DNA from: Phaeobacter sp. B1627
Lineage (GTDB): Bacteria > Pseudomonadota > Alphaproteobacteria > Rhodobacterales > Rhodobacteraceae
NCBI RefSeq assembly: GCF_006265095.1
Contig: NZ_VCNK01000001.1
Coordinates: 186,001 to 250,000, forward strand
DNA length: 64,000 nucleotides
Direction: 5' to 3'
The notes beneath the pieces are model-generated. The model did not search any database, was not told the origin of the DNA, and saw only the letters and a program-made list of their open reading frames with translations. Position 1 is the first letter of the stretch. Each line of letters opens with the position of its first letter. The position numbers and the translations under genes were made by a program. Positions 7,468 through 16,621 of this stretch are shown here, one piece after another.

Positions 7468-8880
7468 TCATCTACGCGCGCGGAGCACGCCCCACAGATC
7501 ATATTCCCCGGCCTCATCCACCTCCACCGTGACCAGATCGCCAACGCTCAGGCCCTCGGTGCCGTCGTCGATGAACAGGTTGCCGTCGATCTCCGGGGCG
7601 TCGGCCTTGGTGCGGCAGGTGGCTATGCCATCGGCGTCGATCTCGTCGACGATCACCTGACAGACCTGTCCGACCTTGGCCTGCAGCTTGGCCTCGGAAA
7701 TGGCCTGCGCCTTTGCCATGAAACGCTCCCAGCGGTCCTGTTTGACCTCTTCTGCCACATGGTCGGGCAGATCGTTGGACCGCGCGCCGGCGACGTTTTC
7801 GTATTTGAAACAGCCCACGCGGTCGAGCTGGGCCTCGTCCATCCAGTCCAGCAGGTGCTGGAATTCGGCTTCTGTTTCGCCGGGGTAGCCGACGATGAAG
7901 GTGGAGCGCAGGGTGATCTCGGGGCAGGTCGCGCGCCAGGCGCGGATCTCGTCCAGGGTCTTGGCGGCTGCGGCGGGACGGGCCATGCGCCGCAGCACAT
8001 CCGGATGCGCGTGCTGGAACGGAATGTCGAGATAGGGCAGCACGGCGTTTTCAGGGTCCGCCATCAGCGGGATCAGCTCGCGCACGCTCGGGTAGGGATA
8101 GACATAGTGCAGCCGCACCCACAGCTCCTCCGCCGGGGCCAGTTCCCCCAGGGCGCGGGTGAGGTCGGTGATATGGCTGCGGATTTCGCCGTCTTTCCAG
8201 GGGTTCACGTCATATTTTCGGTCCAGCCCATAGGCCGAGGTATCCTGGCTGATGACCAGCAACTCGCGCACGCCGGCCTGCACCAGCTTGTCAGCCTCGC
8301 GCAGCACCGCATGGCCGGGACGGGAGGCCAGACGGCCCCGCATGTCGGGAATGATGCAGAATTTGCACTTGTGATTGCAGCCTTCGGAAATCTTCAGATA
8401 GCTGAAATGGCGCGGCGTCAGCTTGACCCCGGCGGCGGGCAGCAGGTCCACGAAAGGATCCGGGCTGGGGGGCACGGCCGCATGGACCGCATCCAGCACC
8501 TGTTCGTATTGATGCGGGCCGGTGACCGCCAGAATGCGCGGGTGGTGTTCGCGGATATAGTCGGGTTCCGCGCCAAGACAGCCGGTCACGATGACCTTGC
8601 CGTTCTCCTTCAGCGCCTCGCCGATGGCATCGAGGCTTTCGGCCTTGGCACTGTCGAGAAAGCCGCAGGTGTTCACGATCACCGCATCGGCACCGGAATA
8701 GTCGGCCGAGATCCCATAGCCTTCGGCCCGCAGGCGGGTGAGGATACGTTCACTGTCCACCAGCGCCTTGGGGCAGCCGAGCGACACCATGCCGAGGGTC
8801 GGCTGATCGGGCCGGGGGGGCTCTGCGAAGGTGGGCTTTGGTGCAAGGTCGGGGCGGAGATCTGGCGGATTGCTGGTCAT
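7468..8880 (-). CDS. rimO: Ribosomal protein S12 methylthiotransferase RimO
   Basis: 470 aa radical-SAM enzyme that methylthiolates an Asp of ribosomal protein S12. The N-terminal MTTase domain contains '[17 protein letters not shown]' and '[14 protein letters not shown]', supplying Cys ligands for the auxiliary cluster; the radical-SAM motif is CNHKCKFC in '[17 protein letters not shown]'; a TRAM domain closes the protein ('[13 protein letters not shown]'). The 30-residue Pro-rich N-terminal extension is variable in the family. It is divergent from the AsmA-like gene. Confidence 0.97.
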   Translation of the reverse strand: MTSNPPDLRPDLAPKPTFAEPPRPDQPTLGMVSLGCPKALVDSERILTRLRAEGYGISADYSGADAVIVNTCGFLDSAKAESLDAIGEALKENGKVIVTGCLGAEPDYIREHHPRILAVTGPHQYEQVLDAVHAAVPPSPDPFVDLLPAAGVKLTPRHFSYLKISEGCNHKCKFCIIPDMRGRLASRPGHAVLREADKLVQAGVRELLVISQDTSAYGLDRKYDVNPWKDGEIRSHITDLTRALGELAPAEELWVRLHYVYPYPSVRELIPLMADPENAVLPYLDIPFQHAHPDVLRRMARPAAAAKTLDEIRAWRATCPEITLRSTFIVGYPGETEAEFQHLLDWMDEAQLDRVGCFKYENVAGARSNDLPDHVAEEVKQDRWERFMAKAQAISEAKLQAKVGQVCQVIVDEIDADGIATCRTKADAPEIDGNLFIDDGTEGLSVGDLVTVEVDEAGEYDLWGVLRARR

Positions 8881-8995
8881 GACCCGTCCTATAGACCGGG
8901 CGAGGCGCCAAGGGAATGGAGGATTTCGCGGGGCAAATATGCACAGAGATCAGGCCTCGGGCCGCTGAGGCGCCACGCGGGAGGGGAGAGGCCTG

Positions 8996-9017
8996 CATGA
9001 TGGGAGCATGATGGGAG
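8996..9017. repeat. 11-bp perfect tandem repeat, 2 copies
   Basis: CATGATGGGAG occurs twice in succession in the divergent rimO/asmA-like spacer. Confidence 0.8.
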
Positions 9018-9039
9018 CGCCATATGCGTCCGGGCGGGA

Positions 9040-9083
9040 CAGCGTGCGAACAGCGTGCGAACAGGGACCGAACAGGGACCGGA
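9040..9083. repeat. 11-bp tandem array, 4 copies
   Basis: CAGCGTGCGAA occurs twice, followed by CAGGGACCGAA and CAGGGACCGGA. The rest of the 8881-9250 spacer holds only the neighbouring repeat at 8996 and presumably the divergent promoters; I see no gene in it. Confidence 0.85.
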
Positions 9084-9250
9084 CAGGGGGCGCACTGAGG
9101 CTGGACTGGGACGGGAGGGCGTCGGGGCTGTTGCTGACGCGCGGTTTTGTGGCGCGGTATGGATTGATCCCCCGGGCGGGGCTTGTAATCTGGGGCAAAG
9201 GTCTGATTTTGGGCCGAGAACCTGCAGCATTCCCAAAAGGGGCCCCCCTC

Positions 9251-11206
9251 ATGCGCCTGATCCTTCGTATTTTGACCGCCGTTGTTCTGACTTTCATCGT
9301 TGCGGCTGTCGTGCTGGCGTTTTTGCCCGGGCAGAAACTGGCGGCCCTGGTCGGGCAGCAGATTGAAAAACAGACCGGGCGAGAGGTTCATTTTGGCGGG
9401 GACGTGCGGTTCTCGGTCTGGCCCGTTCTGGGGCTGCAGGCGGATGACGTGGCGCTGGCAAATGCCGATTGGGCGGGGCCGGAGCCGTTTCTGACCGCGG
9501 GGCGGCTGACCATCGGTGTCGATGCCGCTGATCTGATCCGGGGCCACATCCGGGTCACCGAGCTGACCGCAATCGTGCCCCATCTGAATCTGGAGACCCG
9601 CGAGGACGGCACTGGAAACTGGGTGTTCCAACCCGCCGCGCCTGCTGATGCGGAGCTTGGGGGCGGGGCGGAGCCTGGGGCTGAAGCGGAGCCTGCGACA
9701 TCGGCCTCCTTCGCGATCGAGGCGGTCGCTCTGAACGGAGGCAGCCTGCGATATGCACCCTTCGGGCAGCCCGCGACCGAAATGAAACAGGTCGACCTGA
9801 GCCTGCTTTGGCCGGACCCCACCGGCACAGCCACGCTGGACATGACGCTGCGCCCGGCGGGAAAACCGGTGCGCTTGGTGGGGGAGGTCGGCAGTTTCAT
9901 GCAGTTCCTGTCGGGCGAGGTGGTGTCGGTCGGGATGTCGGTGACGGCCGGGGGCGGCAAGGCCCGGCTCGACGGGCGGGCGGACCTGAGCGGGGCCTTT
10001 GAGGGCCGGGTGACCGGCGCGAGCGAGGATACGGCGGCCGTGATGGCGGCGCTGGGCGGCGGCACAATGGCGCTGCCGCGTGGTCTTGGTCAGTCGGTGC
10101 AGTTTGCGGCCGACACCACCTATACGCCGGACGGGCGCGTCGCGCTGCGCGACCTGAGCCTGTCGCTGGATCACAATTCATTTCAAGGGGCGGCGGATCT
10201 CGACACCGGGGCGGTGCCGCTGCGGGTGACCGCGAATTTGACGGCGGGCGTTCTGGATCTGACTGCGCTGGATGCGGCATCTGACAGGTCCGGCTCCGGT
10301 GCGGCCGGCAGCGGCGCGACGGGCTGGTCGACAGAGCCGATCGATGCCTCGGCGCTGGGGCTGTTTGACGGGCAGATCGGTCTGGATGTGCAGGGGGTGA
10401 AGACCTCGTCCCTGTCGATCGGGCCCAGCAAGCTGTCGCTGGCCGTCGAGCGCGCCCGTGCGGTGTTGTCGTTTCTGCCCGTGGAGGCCTTTGGCGGCGT
10501 GGTGAATGGGGAACTGGTTGCCAACAACCGCAATGGGCTGTCTGTCGCGGGCAAGCTGTCCTTTGCGGAGGTCCAGATGCAGGAGGCGCTGAGCCAGCTT
10601 GCGGGCTATGGCAAGCTCAATGGCGAGGCGCTCGGGACGCTGGAGTTTCTCGGGGCGGGGGCGTCGCTCGACCAGATCATGCGCTCGCTCAGCGGCAAGG
10701 GGACGGTGAAGATCGGCAAAGGGTTTTTTACCGGCTTCGATCTGCAGGCGATCATGAACCCCGACGGTGGCAACGGGGGCACTACGATCTTTGACGGGCT
10801 GAGCGCCAGCTATTCAATGGCTGCGGGCAGCCTGACGAACGAGGATTTTCTCGCCACCTTGCCCTCGCTGCGGGCAGAAGGCAGCGGCCGGGTGGGCCTT
10901 GGGGCGCAGGATCTGGATTATACCTTCACCCCGACCGCCTTTGCGACGGCGGAGGCGGCGGGGATTTCGGTGCCGGTGCGGATCTCCGGATCCTGGTTTG
11001 ATCCCAAGATCCGGCCGGATCTCAGCAAGTTGATAGAGCCCGAGCTGGAGGCGGCGGAAGAAAAAGCGAGGCAGGCGGTGCGGGACAAGCTGAGCGAGGA
11101 ACTGGGCGTGCCGGTGGAGACCGAAGAGGACCTGAATGAGGCGCTGAAGCGCCGGGTTGAGGAAGAGGCGCGCAAGCAGTTGCTGAAGTTTCTTGGCGGC
11201 AACTGA
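9251..11206 (+). CDS. AsmA family protein
   Basis: 651 aa. An N-terminal membrane anchor (about 3-24, 'LRILTAVVLTFIVAAVVLAFL') is followed by the AsmA N-terminal pattern 'FGGDVRFSVWPVLGLQADDVALANADW' and a long beta-rich periplasmic body. The C-terminal half has the family's 'GYGKLNGEALGTLEFLGAGASLDQIMRSLSGKGTVKIGKG' block and the tail ends in a charged coiled-coil (about 590-651). AsmA/TamB-like proteins bridge the envelope and are linked to phospholipid transport and outer-membrane assembly. The frame is open to 9008, but the ATG at 9251 begins the anchor. Confidence 0.92.
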   Translation: MRLILRILTAVVLTFIVAAVVLAFLPGQKLAALVGQQIEKQTGREVHFGGDVRFSVWPVLGLQADDVALANADWAGPEPFLTAGRLTIGVDAADLIRGHIRVTELTAIVPHLNLETREDGTGNWVFQPAAPADAELGGGAEPGAEAEPATSASFAIEAVALNGGSLRYAPFGQPATEMKQVDLSLLWPDPTGTATLDMTLRPAGKPVRLVGEVGSFMQFLSGEVVSVGMSVTAGGGKARLDGRADLSGAFEGRVTGASEDTAAVMAALGGGTMALPRGLGQSVQFAADTTYTPDGRVALRDLSLSLDHNSFQGAADLDTGAVPLRVTANLTAGVLDLTALDAASDRSGSGAAGSGATGWSTEPIDASALGLFDGQIGLDVQGVKTSSLSIGPSKLSLAVERARAVLSFLPVEAFGGVVNGELVANNRNGLSVAGKLSFAEVQMQEALSQLAGYGKLNGEALGTLEFLGAGASLDQIMRSLSGKGTVKIGKGFFTGFDLQAIMNPDGGNGGTTIFDGLSASYSMAAGSLTNEDFLATLPSLRAEGSGRVGLGAQDLDYTFTPTAFATAEAAGISVPVRISGSWFDPKIRPDLSKLIEPELEAAEEKARQAVRDKLSEELGVPVETEEDLNEALKRRVEEEARKQLLKFLGGN

Positions 11207-11218
11207 AATCTGACGCGG

Positions 11219-11263
11219 CAGGACTGGCAGGACTGGCAGCGCTGGCGGGACTGGCAGGACCGG
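11219..11263. repeat. 9-bp tandem array, 5 copies
   Basis: CAGGACTGG, CAGGACTGG, CAGCGCTGG, CGGGACTGG, CAGGACCGG, starting 12 bases after the asmA-like stop codon. Its last unit runs into the family B element at 11260. Confidence 0.85.
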
Positions 11264-11302
11264 GGCGCTGCCCCGGACCCCGAGGTATTTTTGAAAAGAT
11301 GA
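11260..11302 (+). repeat. Family B intergenic repeat, copy 1
   Basis: A CCGGGG/CCCCGG hairpin is followed by ACCCCGAGGTATTTTTGAA and AAGATGAA. The same core occurs inverted at 25634-25679. The hairpin followed by a T-run may act as a terminator for the asmA-like gene. Confidence 0.65.
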
Positions 11303-11401
11303 ATACAGGTGTCTGGTGCAGGCACGGGTATGTGGAGCAGGCTGGCCGACAGGCCTATAGGCGCGCGGTGCCCAGCGGTACCTAGGGGGCCGGAAAACGA
11401 C

Positions 11402-11439
11402 AACAGCCGCACCTGTGAGCAAAGGTGCGGCTGTTTTGG
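11402..11439. terminator. Bidirectional terminator between asmA-like and manB
   Basis: AACAGCCGCACCT pairs perfectly with AGGTGCGGCTGTT (13 bp) around an 8-base loop. TTTT follows on the plus side and AA-rich sequence precedes, so it could serve both convergent genes. Confidence 0.85.
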
Positions 11440-11487
11440 TTTGGCGCCAGAGCGGTATCAGCCAGCGCGTCGTCAGCCAGAATGGGA

Positions 11488-12984
11488 TCAGATGGTCTGG
11501 TCGTAGTCGCCCACCCCGGCTTCGGTGCGGATCACGGCATCAATGTCGGCGAAAATGGCGCGCATTTCGGCTTCGCTCTCGGAGCTTTCACAGACCACGA
11601 CCAAATTCGGCGTATTGGAGGAGGCGCGGACCAGCCCCCATGAGCCATTGTCGAGAATGACGCGGGCGCCGTTGACGGTCACGACCTCCTTGATGGCGCG
11701 ACCGGCGATGGTTTCGCCTGCGTCGTGTTTCTGCACCAGCTTGTCGACGAGCCGGGCGAGAATATCGTATTTCTCGGTGTCGGCCGCGTAGGGCGACATG
11801 GTGGGCGTTGACCAGGTCTTGGGCAGGGCCTTGCGCAGATCGGACATTTTCATGTCGGGGTTGCGGTCCAGCATCTTGCAGACCTCGACCGCGACGCGCA
11901 TGCCGCAGTCGTAGCCGCGGCCGATCGGTTCGGCCAGGAAGTAGTGGCCGGATTTCTCAAACCCCGCCAATGCGCCGAGTTCCTTGACCCGGCGTTTCAT
12001 GTGGCTGTGACCGGTCTTCCAGTAATCGGCCTTGACGCCGTTTTTCTTCAGCTCGGGATCCGAGGCATAGAGACCGGTGGATTTGACATCTGCCACGAAG
12101 GTGGCGTTCGGGTAGATCTTGGACAGGTCGCGGGCCATGATGACGCCAACCTTGTCGGCAAAGATTTCCTCGCCCTCGTCATCGACCACGCCGCAGCGGT
12201 CCCCGTCGCCGTCAAACCCAAGGGCCAGATCGGCGCCGGAGGCCTTTACGCTGGCGGCCATGTCATGCAGCATTTCCATGGCTTCGGGGTTGGGGTTGTA
12301 ATGGGGGAAGGTGTAGTCGAGTTCCGTGTGGCTGGGCACCACTTCGACGCCGATTCGTTCAAAGATTTCCGGCGCGAAAGCGGCCGCCGTGCCATTGCCG
12401 GTGGCGCAGACCACCTTGAGCGGGCGGGACATTTTGAAATCGCCCACCAGATCGTCGATATAGGCCTCCTTGACGCCGTCGACGAATTCATAGGATCCGC
12501 CGTCGCGTTTGACGCCTTCGCCGTTCAGCACGATGTCGCGCAGCTCGCTCATTTCGTCGGGGCCATGGGTCAGCGGCCGGTCAAAGCCCATCTTGACGCC
12601 GGTCCAGCCGTTCGGGTTATGCGAGGCGGTGACCATGGCGACGGCGGGCACATCGAGGTGAAACTGGGAGAAGTAGGCCATGGGAGACAGCGCCGGGCCG
12701 ATGTCCATCACCTTGATCCCGGCCTGCATCAGGCCGAGCATCAGTGCGTTCTTGATGGAGAGCGAATAGTCACGATAGTCATTGCCGACCGCGATCACCG
12801 GCGCAATGCCGCGTTTGATCATCTGGGTGCCGAGGCCCAGGCCAAGGGCGGTCATGCCGGGCAGGTTGATTTCCTCGGGATATTTCCAGCGTGCATCATA
12901 TTCGCGAAAGCCTGTCGGCTTGATCATCGCATCGCGCAGGAAGCTCCAGGTGTTGGGGGTCACCTCGGGGAGGGGTTTGGTCAT
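11488..12984 (-). CDS. manB: Phosphomannomutase/phosphoglucomutase
   Basis: 498 aa alpha-D-phosphohexomutase interconverting hexose 6- and 1-phosphates and feeding sugar nucleotides for polysaccharide. The phosphoserine loop is 'TASHNPNGWTGVK' (S121), the metal-binding loop 'GFDGDGDRCG' (D258, D260, D262), and the sugar-specificity loop 'EKSGHYF'. The C-terminal phosphate-binding domain contains 'RASSNTPNLVVVCES'. Mannose versus glucose preference cannot be decided by eye. It is the last gene of kpsT-kpsE-kdsA-manB, 23 bases after kdsA, which suggests a polysaccharide role. Confidence 0.92.
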   Translation of the reverse strand: MTKPLPEVTPNTWSFLRDAMIKPTGFREYDARWKYPEEINLPGMTALGLGLGTQMIKRGIAPVIAVGNDYRDYSLSIKNALMLGLMQAGIKVMDIGPALSPMAYFSQFHLDVPAVAMVTASHNPNGWTGVKMGFDRPLTHGPDEMSELRDIVLNGEGVKRDGGSYEFVDGVKEAYIDDLVGDFKMSRPLKVVCATGNGTAAAFAPEIFERIGVEVVPSHTELDYTFPHYNPNPEAMEMLHDMAASVKASGADLALGFDGDGDRCGVVDDEGEEIFADKVGVIMARDLSKIYPNATFVADVKSTGLYASDPELKKNGVKADYWKTGHSHMKRRVKELGALAGFEKSGHYFLAEPIGRGYDCGMRVAVEVCKMLDRNPDMKMSDLRKALPKTWSTPTMSPYAADTEKYDILARLVDKLVQKHDAGETIAGRAIKEVVTVNGARVILDNGSWGLVRASSNTPNLVVVCESSESEAEMRAIFADIDAVIRTEAGVGDYDQTI

Positions 12985-13007
12985 GAGAAATACGCGTCCT
13001 TCGAAAA

Positions 13008-13841
13008 TTAAATCCGGATGGGGTTGGCTTTTGCAAGCGCATCAAACCCCATCAATGTATCAATCAATTGCGGCATCTGATCGAGGTAAACCATATTCGG
13101 CCCGTCAGAGGGCGCGGAGTCGGGATCCTGATGGGTTTCGATGAAAACTGCGGCAATCCCGAGGGACACGGCTGCCCGTGCCATCACCGGCGCAAATTCG
13201 CGCTGCCCGCCGGTGGAGCCGCCCTGACCGCCCGGCTGCTGCACCGAATGGGTCGCATCCATCACCACGGGATAGCCGGTCTGCGCCATGCGGGGCAGGG
13301 CACGCATATCGGCCACCAGCGCATTATACCCGAAGGACGTGCCCCGCTCGGTCAGCAGGATCTTCTCGTTGCCGGTGCTTGCGACCTTGGCGACCACATT
13401 GTCCATGTCCCACGGGGCGAGGAACTGACCCTTCTTGATGTTCACGGCCTTGCCGGTGTTGCCCGCAGCCAGCAGCATGTCGGTCTGGCGGCACAGGAAG
13501 GCCGGGATCTGCAGGATGTCGACCACATCGCCCGCGATGGCGCACTGGGCCTCGGTGTGGACATCAGTCAGGACCGGCACGCCAAAGAGATCGCGCACCC
13601 CGGCCAGAACAGCGAGCCCCTGGTCAATGCCAAGCCCCCGTTTGCCCGAAAGCGACGTGCGATTGGCCTTGTCATATGAGGCCTTGAAGACGAACTGGGC
13701 GCCCGCTGCATCGCAGGCTTCTTTCAGTTTGCCTGCGATCATCTGCGCGTGATCGGCGCTTTCCAGCTGGCAGGGGCCGGCGATGAGGGTCAGGGGACAC
13801 TCATTGCCGATGGTGAGACCGTTGATATCGATTTTTTTCAT
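13008..13841 (-). CDS. kdsA: 3-deoxy-8-phosphooctulonate (Kdo-8-P) synthase
   Basis: 277 aa. Condenses phosphoenolpyruvate and arabinose 5-phosphate to Kdo-8-phosphate for LPS inner core and for the Kdo linker of ABC-exported capsules. Family blocks: 'LIAGPCQLESADHAQ', 'VFKASYDKANRTS', 'VPVLTDVHTEAQC', 'FLCRQTDMLLAAG', 'MDATHSVQQPGG'. The ATG at 13841 is chosen over the upstream frame start at 13916 because 'MKKIDINGLTIGNECPLTLIAGPC' is the expected N terminus. It starts 4 bases after the kpsE-like stop codon, so it is almost certainly cotranscribed with the export genes. Confidence 0.96.
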   Translation of the reverse strand: MKKIDINGLTIGNECPLTLIAGPCQLESADHAQMIAGKLKEACDAAGAQFVFKASYDKANRTSLSGKRGLGIDQGLAVLAGVRDLFGVPVLTDVHTEAQCAIAGDVVDILQIPAFLCRQTDMLLAAGNTGKAVNIKKGQFLAPWDMDNVVAKVASTGNEKILLTERGTSFGYNALVADMRALPRMAQTGYPVVMDATHSVQQPGGQGGSTGGQREFAPVMARAAVSLGIAAVFIETHQDPDSAPSDGPNMVYLDQMPQLIDTLMGFDALAKANPIRI

Positions 13842-13845
13842 GAAC

Positions 13846-15603
13846 CTACGAAGAGACCTGTTCCCGGAGAATGGATGCCGTGAGGGCACACAACAGGTAG
13901 ATACCGGAAAAGACAAGGAATGCCAAAATCGTATTTTCGAATTTGCGCGGGTAGGAGGGCGTGTCGGCGGGAACCGGCTCCACCGCGGTGGTGAGGTAGC
14001 GCACCTGTCGGTTTGCCTCCATCCGGGTCTGTTCCACCTGCTGCAGCGCCGATTGCAGCATCATGTCGCGGGTGGCGAGGTCGGCCTGCGCCATCTGGAT
14101 CTGCACGCTGAGCGCGGCCAGCGAGTTTTCGCCCTGCGAGGCATCGGTCATCCGCTCGTTCAGCTGAGCGATCAGCGCCTCCAGACGTTTGATATCGGCG
14201 GCCGTGCCCTCGACTTTGGCCTGATTGGGACGGGTGTTGTCCTGCAGGGCCGCCAGCTCCAGTCGCTTCTGCTGCAGTTGCAGCTCAAACGTGTTGATCT
14301 GGGAGCGCAGGGACACGATGACGCCCTCGGGGTCCAGAACCGTGCCCTGCTGCTGCAGATCGACGAGCTGCGCCTGGGCATCGCGGCGCTGCTGTTCGGC
14401 CAGTTGCAACGCGCTTTCTGCATCGCCCACCTGATCGGCCCGTTTCTGCTCCGAGAGGTGGTTCACCTTTTCCTGGGCATAGGAAATCAGGCGGCGCGAG
14501 AATTCGGCGGCCATGTCGGGTTCGGCGGCCGAGACCTCCATGCGGACGACGCCTTCGGTCGGATCGTAGCCGATTTTCACGTTGCGTTTGTAGATCGAGT
14601 AGGCGTCATCATTGGTGGCGCTGGGGTCCAGACGTTGGATCGGATCGATCCAGTCCTGCGTGAAATGCGCGCGAAACCCTGCCTCGTCGTCGAGGCGGAT
14701 CATGGCTTCTTTGGATTGGAGATAGGCCTGAACCGCGATCGAATCCTGACTGGTGGCAAACTGGGTTCCGCTCAGCAGGCCGCCAAACCCGGAGGCGCCG
14801 GAGCTGTCGGCTTTGAGAACCAGAAATTCGGACTGCGATGAATACATCGGCGTCGCGACGGAATAGTAGTAATAGCCGGCAATGATCGAGGGGATCAGCA
14901 CGAACGCGCCCAAACGCGCGCCCAACAGGGCCATCTTGCGACGGCGACGGCGGGCAATATCGAGCTGGATCGACCGGATTTCGCGGTTGCGGCGCTCGGC
15001 CGGGCTGAGGGGATCTGCAACGGTCAGGCTCTGTTTGCCGGAGGGAACAGTCTGCGGCAGGGTTTGCGGGGCCGACTGCGCGGCGGGAACCTGTGCGCGA
15101 TCCTTCACGGGGGTGGAGGCGACGGTCGCCTTTTGTCCCTGCGGAACGACCAGCTCGAGCATGTTGGCCCGTTTGAACGGGTCAATGCCGCGGTGGCGCA
15201 GCAGGCGCACGGCGTCAAAATCCGAGGTGGCGGGCAAGTCATTGGTCTGGGCAACCCGGCGGGCCAGACGCAGTTGGCGCCCCGTCAGCCCCTCGCGTTT
15301 GATGGCCTCTATTTCCTCGGCCGCCGTAAGTTCGGAGGCAGGGGTGACCTGACCAGCGCGCGCAGTCGCTGCCTTGCCGCCGGAAGGTCGCGGAGCCTGC
15401 GTCATCTCGGCCCGTCTGGCGGCGGCTGACGGGGCTTGCGGGGCCGCTTGCGCGGGTGGCTGCATGGTGCCTGCCGCCGATGATCCCTGGGATGAGTCCT
15501 GAGACGTCTCAGGGGGGGGCACCGGGCGTGCCGCGGCAGGCTCGCCCGCGGCGGTCGGGCTGCGGCGTATGCGGAATTTCTTAGCCTTGGGTTTCGTAGT
15601 CAT
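13846..15603 (-). CDS. Capsule polysaccharide export inner-membrane protein, KpsE/PCP-type
   Basis: 585 aa. A long N-terminal cytoplasmic region (about 1-220) is rich in Pro, Ala, Gln and Ser and varied in composition. A membrane helix lies near 'LLGARLGAFVLIPSIIAGYY', followed by the polysaccharide co-polymerase entry 'TPMYSSQSEFLVLKA', a periplasmic coiled-coil with Gln/Ala-rich heptads, and a C-terminal helix 'NTILAFLVFSGIYLLCALTA'. KpsE-type proteins bridge the ABC exporter to the outer-membrane channel. Translation probably starts at 15603, overlapping the end of the kpsT-like gene by 23 bases. The N-terminal extension is much longer than in E. coli KpsE. Confidence 0.85.
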   Translation of the reverse strand: MTTKPKAKKFRIRRSPTAAGEPAAARPVPPPETSQDSSQGSSAAGTMQPPAQAAPQAPSAAARRAEMTQAPRPSGGKAATARAGQVTPASELTAAEEIEAIKREGLTGRQLRLARRVAQTNDLPATSDFDAVRLLRHRGIDPFKRANMLELVVPQGQKATVASTPVKDRAQVPAAQSAPQTLPQTVPSGKQSLTVADPLSPAERRNREIRSIQLDIARRRRRKMALLGARLGAFVLIPSIIAGYYYYSVATPMYSSQSEFLVLKADSSGASGFGGLLSGTQFATSQDSIAVQAYLQSKEAMIRLDDEAGFRAHFTQDWIDPIQRLDPSATNDDAYSIYKRNVKIGYDPTEGVVRMEVSAAEPDMAAEFSRRLISYAQEKVNHLSEQKRADQVGDAESALQLAEQQRRDAQAQLVDLQQQGTVLDPEGVIVSLRSQINTFELQLQQKRLELAALQDNTRPNQAKVEGTAADIKRLEALIAQLNERMTDASQGENSLAALSVQIQMAQADLATRDMMLQSALQQVEQTRMEANRQVRYLTTAVEPVPADTPSYPRKFENTILAFLVFSGIYLLCALTASILREQVSS

Positions 15604-16240
15604 AGAGCTGCTTCGCTTCTTCCAAGGTTTCAAACATATGGAGCTGACCGCCCATCAGGACAGCAGCGGCATTGGCAAATTTTTCCAGCGTGCGCGGCTG
15701 GTGCGAGACGATGACGATCGTGGTGGTGGCCAGGCGCTCCTGCAGGATGGTGCCTGCTTTTCGGTTGAACTCCACATCGGTGGAACTCGGCATGCCCTCG
15801 TCAATCAGATAAATGTCAAAATCGAGCGCCAGCATCAGCGCAAAGGAAAACCGCGACTTCATGCCCGAGGAATAGGTGCCGAGCGGTTGGTCAAAATACT
15901 CGCCCAATCCACAAAGCCACCGGCAATAGGATTCGACATAATCCGGATCGAGACCGTAGAGGCGGGCAATATAACGGCTGTTCTCCATCGCCGACAGTCG
16001 TCCGACGACCCCGCCCATGAACCCCAGCGGAAAGGAGATCTTGCACTCCCGGTGAATTGTTCCCTCATCCGGTTGTTCAAGGCCGGCCATCATATTGATC
16101 AGCGTTGTCTTGCCGGTGCCATTGGGCGCAAGGATGCCAAGCGACGTCCCCAGGTCCACCCTGAAGGAGACCTGATCCAGGATCACCTTGCGCTGGGTCC
16201 CGGTCCAAAATGATTTGCTGACGTTTACGAATTCCAACAT
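15581..16240 (-). CDS. Polysaccharide ABC exporter ATPase, KpsT/Wzt-type
   Basis: 219 aa ATPase that powers export of a lipid-linked polysaccharide across the inner membrane. Walker A is 'APNGTGKTTLINM', the signature is the KpsT-like 'YSSGMKSRFSFAL', and Walker B is 'FDIYLIDEGMPS'. No permease (KpsM) gene is beside it, which is unusual. It is the first gene of the minus-strand operon. A 10-bp tandem array at 16256 lies immediately upstream of its ribosome-binding region. Confidence 0.9.
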   Translation of the reverse strand: MLEFVNVSKSFWTGTQRKVILDQVSFRVDLGTSLGILAPNGTGKTTLINMMAGLEQPDEGTIHRECKISFPLGFMGGVVGRLSAMENSRYIARLYGLDPDYVESYCRWLCGLGEYFDQPLGTYSSGMKSRFSFALMLALDFDIYLIDEGMPSSTDVEFNRKAGTILQERLATTTIVIVSHQPRTLEKFANAAAVLMGGQLHMFETLEEAKQLYDYETQG

Positions 16241-16621
16241 CGCCTTATCGGTTTACTGTCTCTTGCTGTCTCTTGCCGTGTCTTATCGTCCCGGGGGAGA
16301 ATACAGCGAGCCCATTCCCCGGCATGTTCGCCCGCATTCTCTGCTTTGCCCCACTCAGGACTGAAAAACTATATCTGCCCGATCAGAGGTATTTGTATCA
16401 CACCTGTCTTTTGCGCCGCGGGTCTGGTCAGACGGGGCCGTCGTCGCGTGGTGCCCGCATTGCGAGGGCTAACACGGGATCGTTAACGACTTACGCGTTG
16501 ATTTGGGCGCAAATATGTCGAATTTGAGCAAATCTGTGCGGATCCGGGCAAGCGTGGAGGAGGGCAGATATCCTCCAACGGGATCACGGGACAAGAATAG
16601 GCGGTTTGAGCGGAAACGACA
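16241..16621. other. Divergent promoter interval, kpsT-like / UDG-family gene
   Basis: 381 bases with no supportable gene. Besides the array at 16256 it includes an AT-richer patch around 16470-16540 containing GTTAACGAC and TTGATTTGGGCGCAAATATG, probably promoter territory. I could not place defined -35/-10 boxes with confidence. Confidence 0.45.
16256..16285. repeat. 10-bp tandem array, 3 copies
   Basis: CTGTCTCTTG twice, then CCGTGTCTTA, ending 16 bases from the kpsT-like start codon, inside its presumed 5' untranslated region. Confidence 0.8.
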
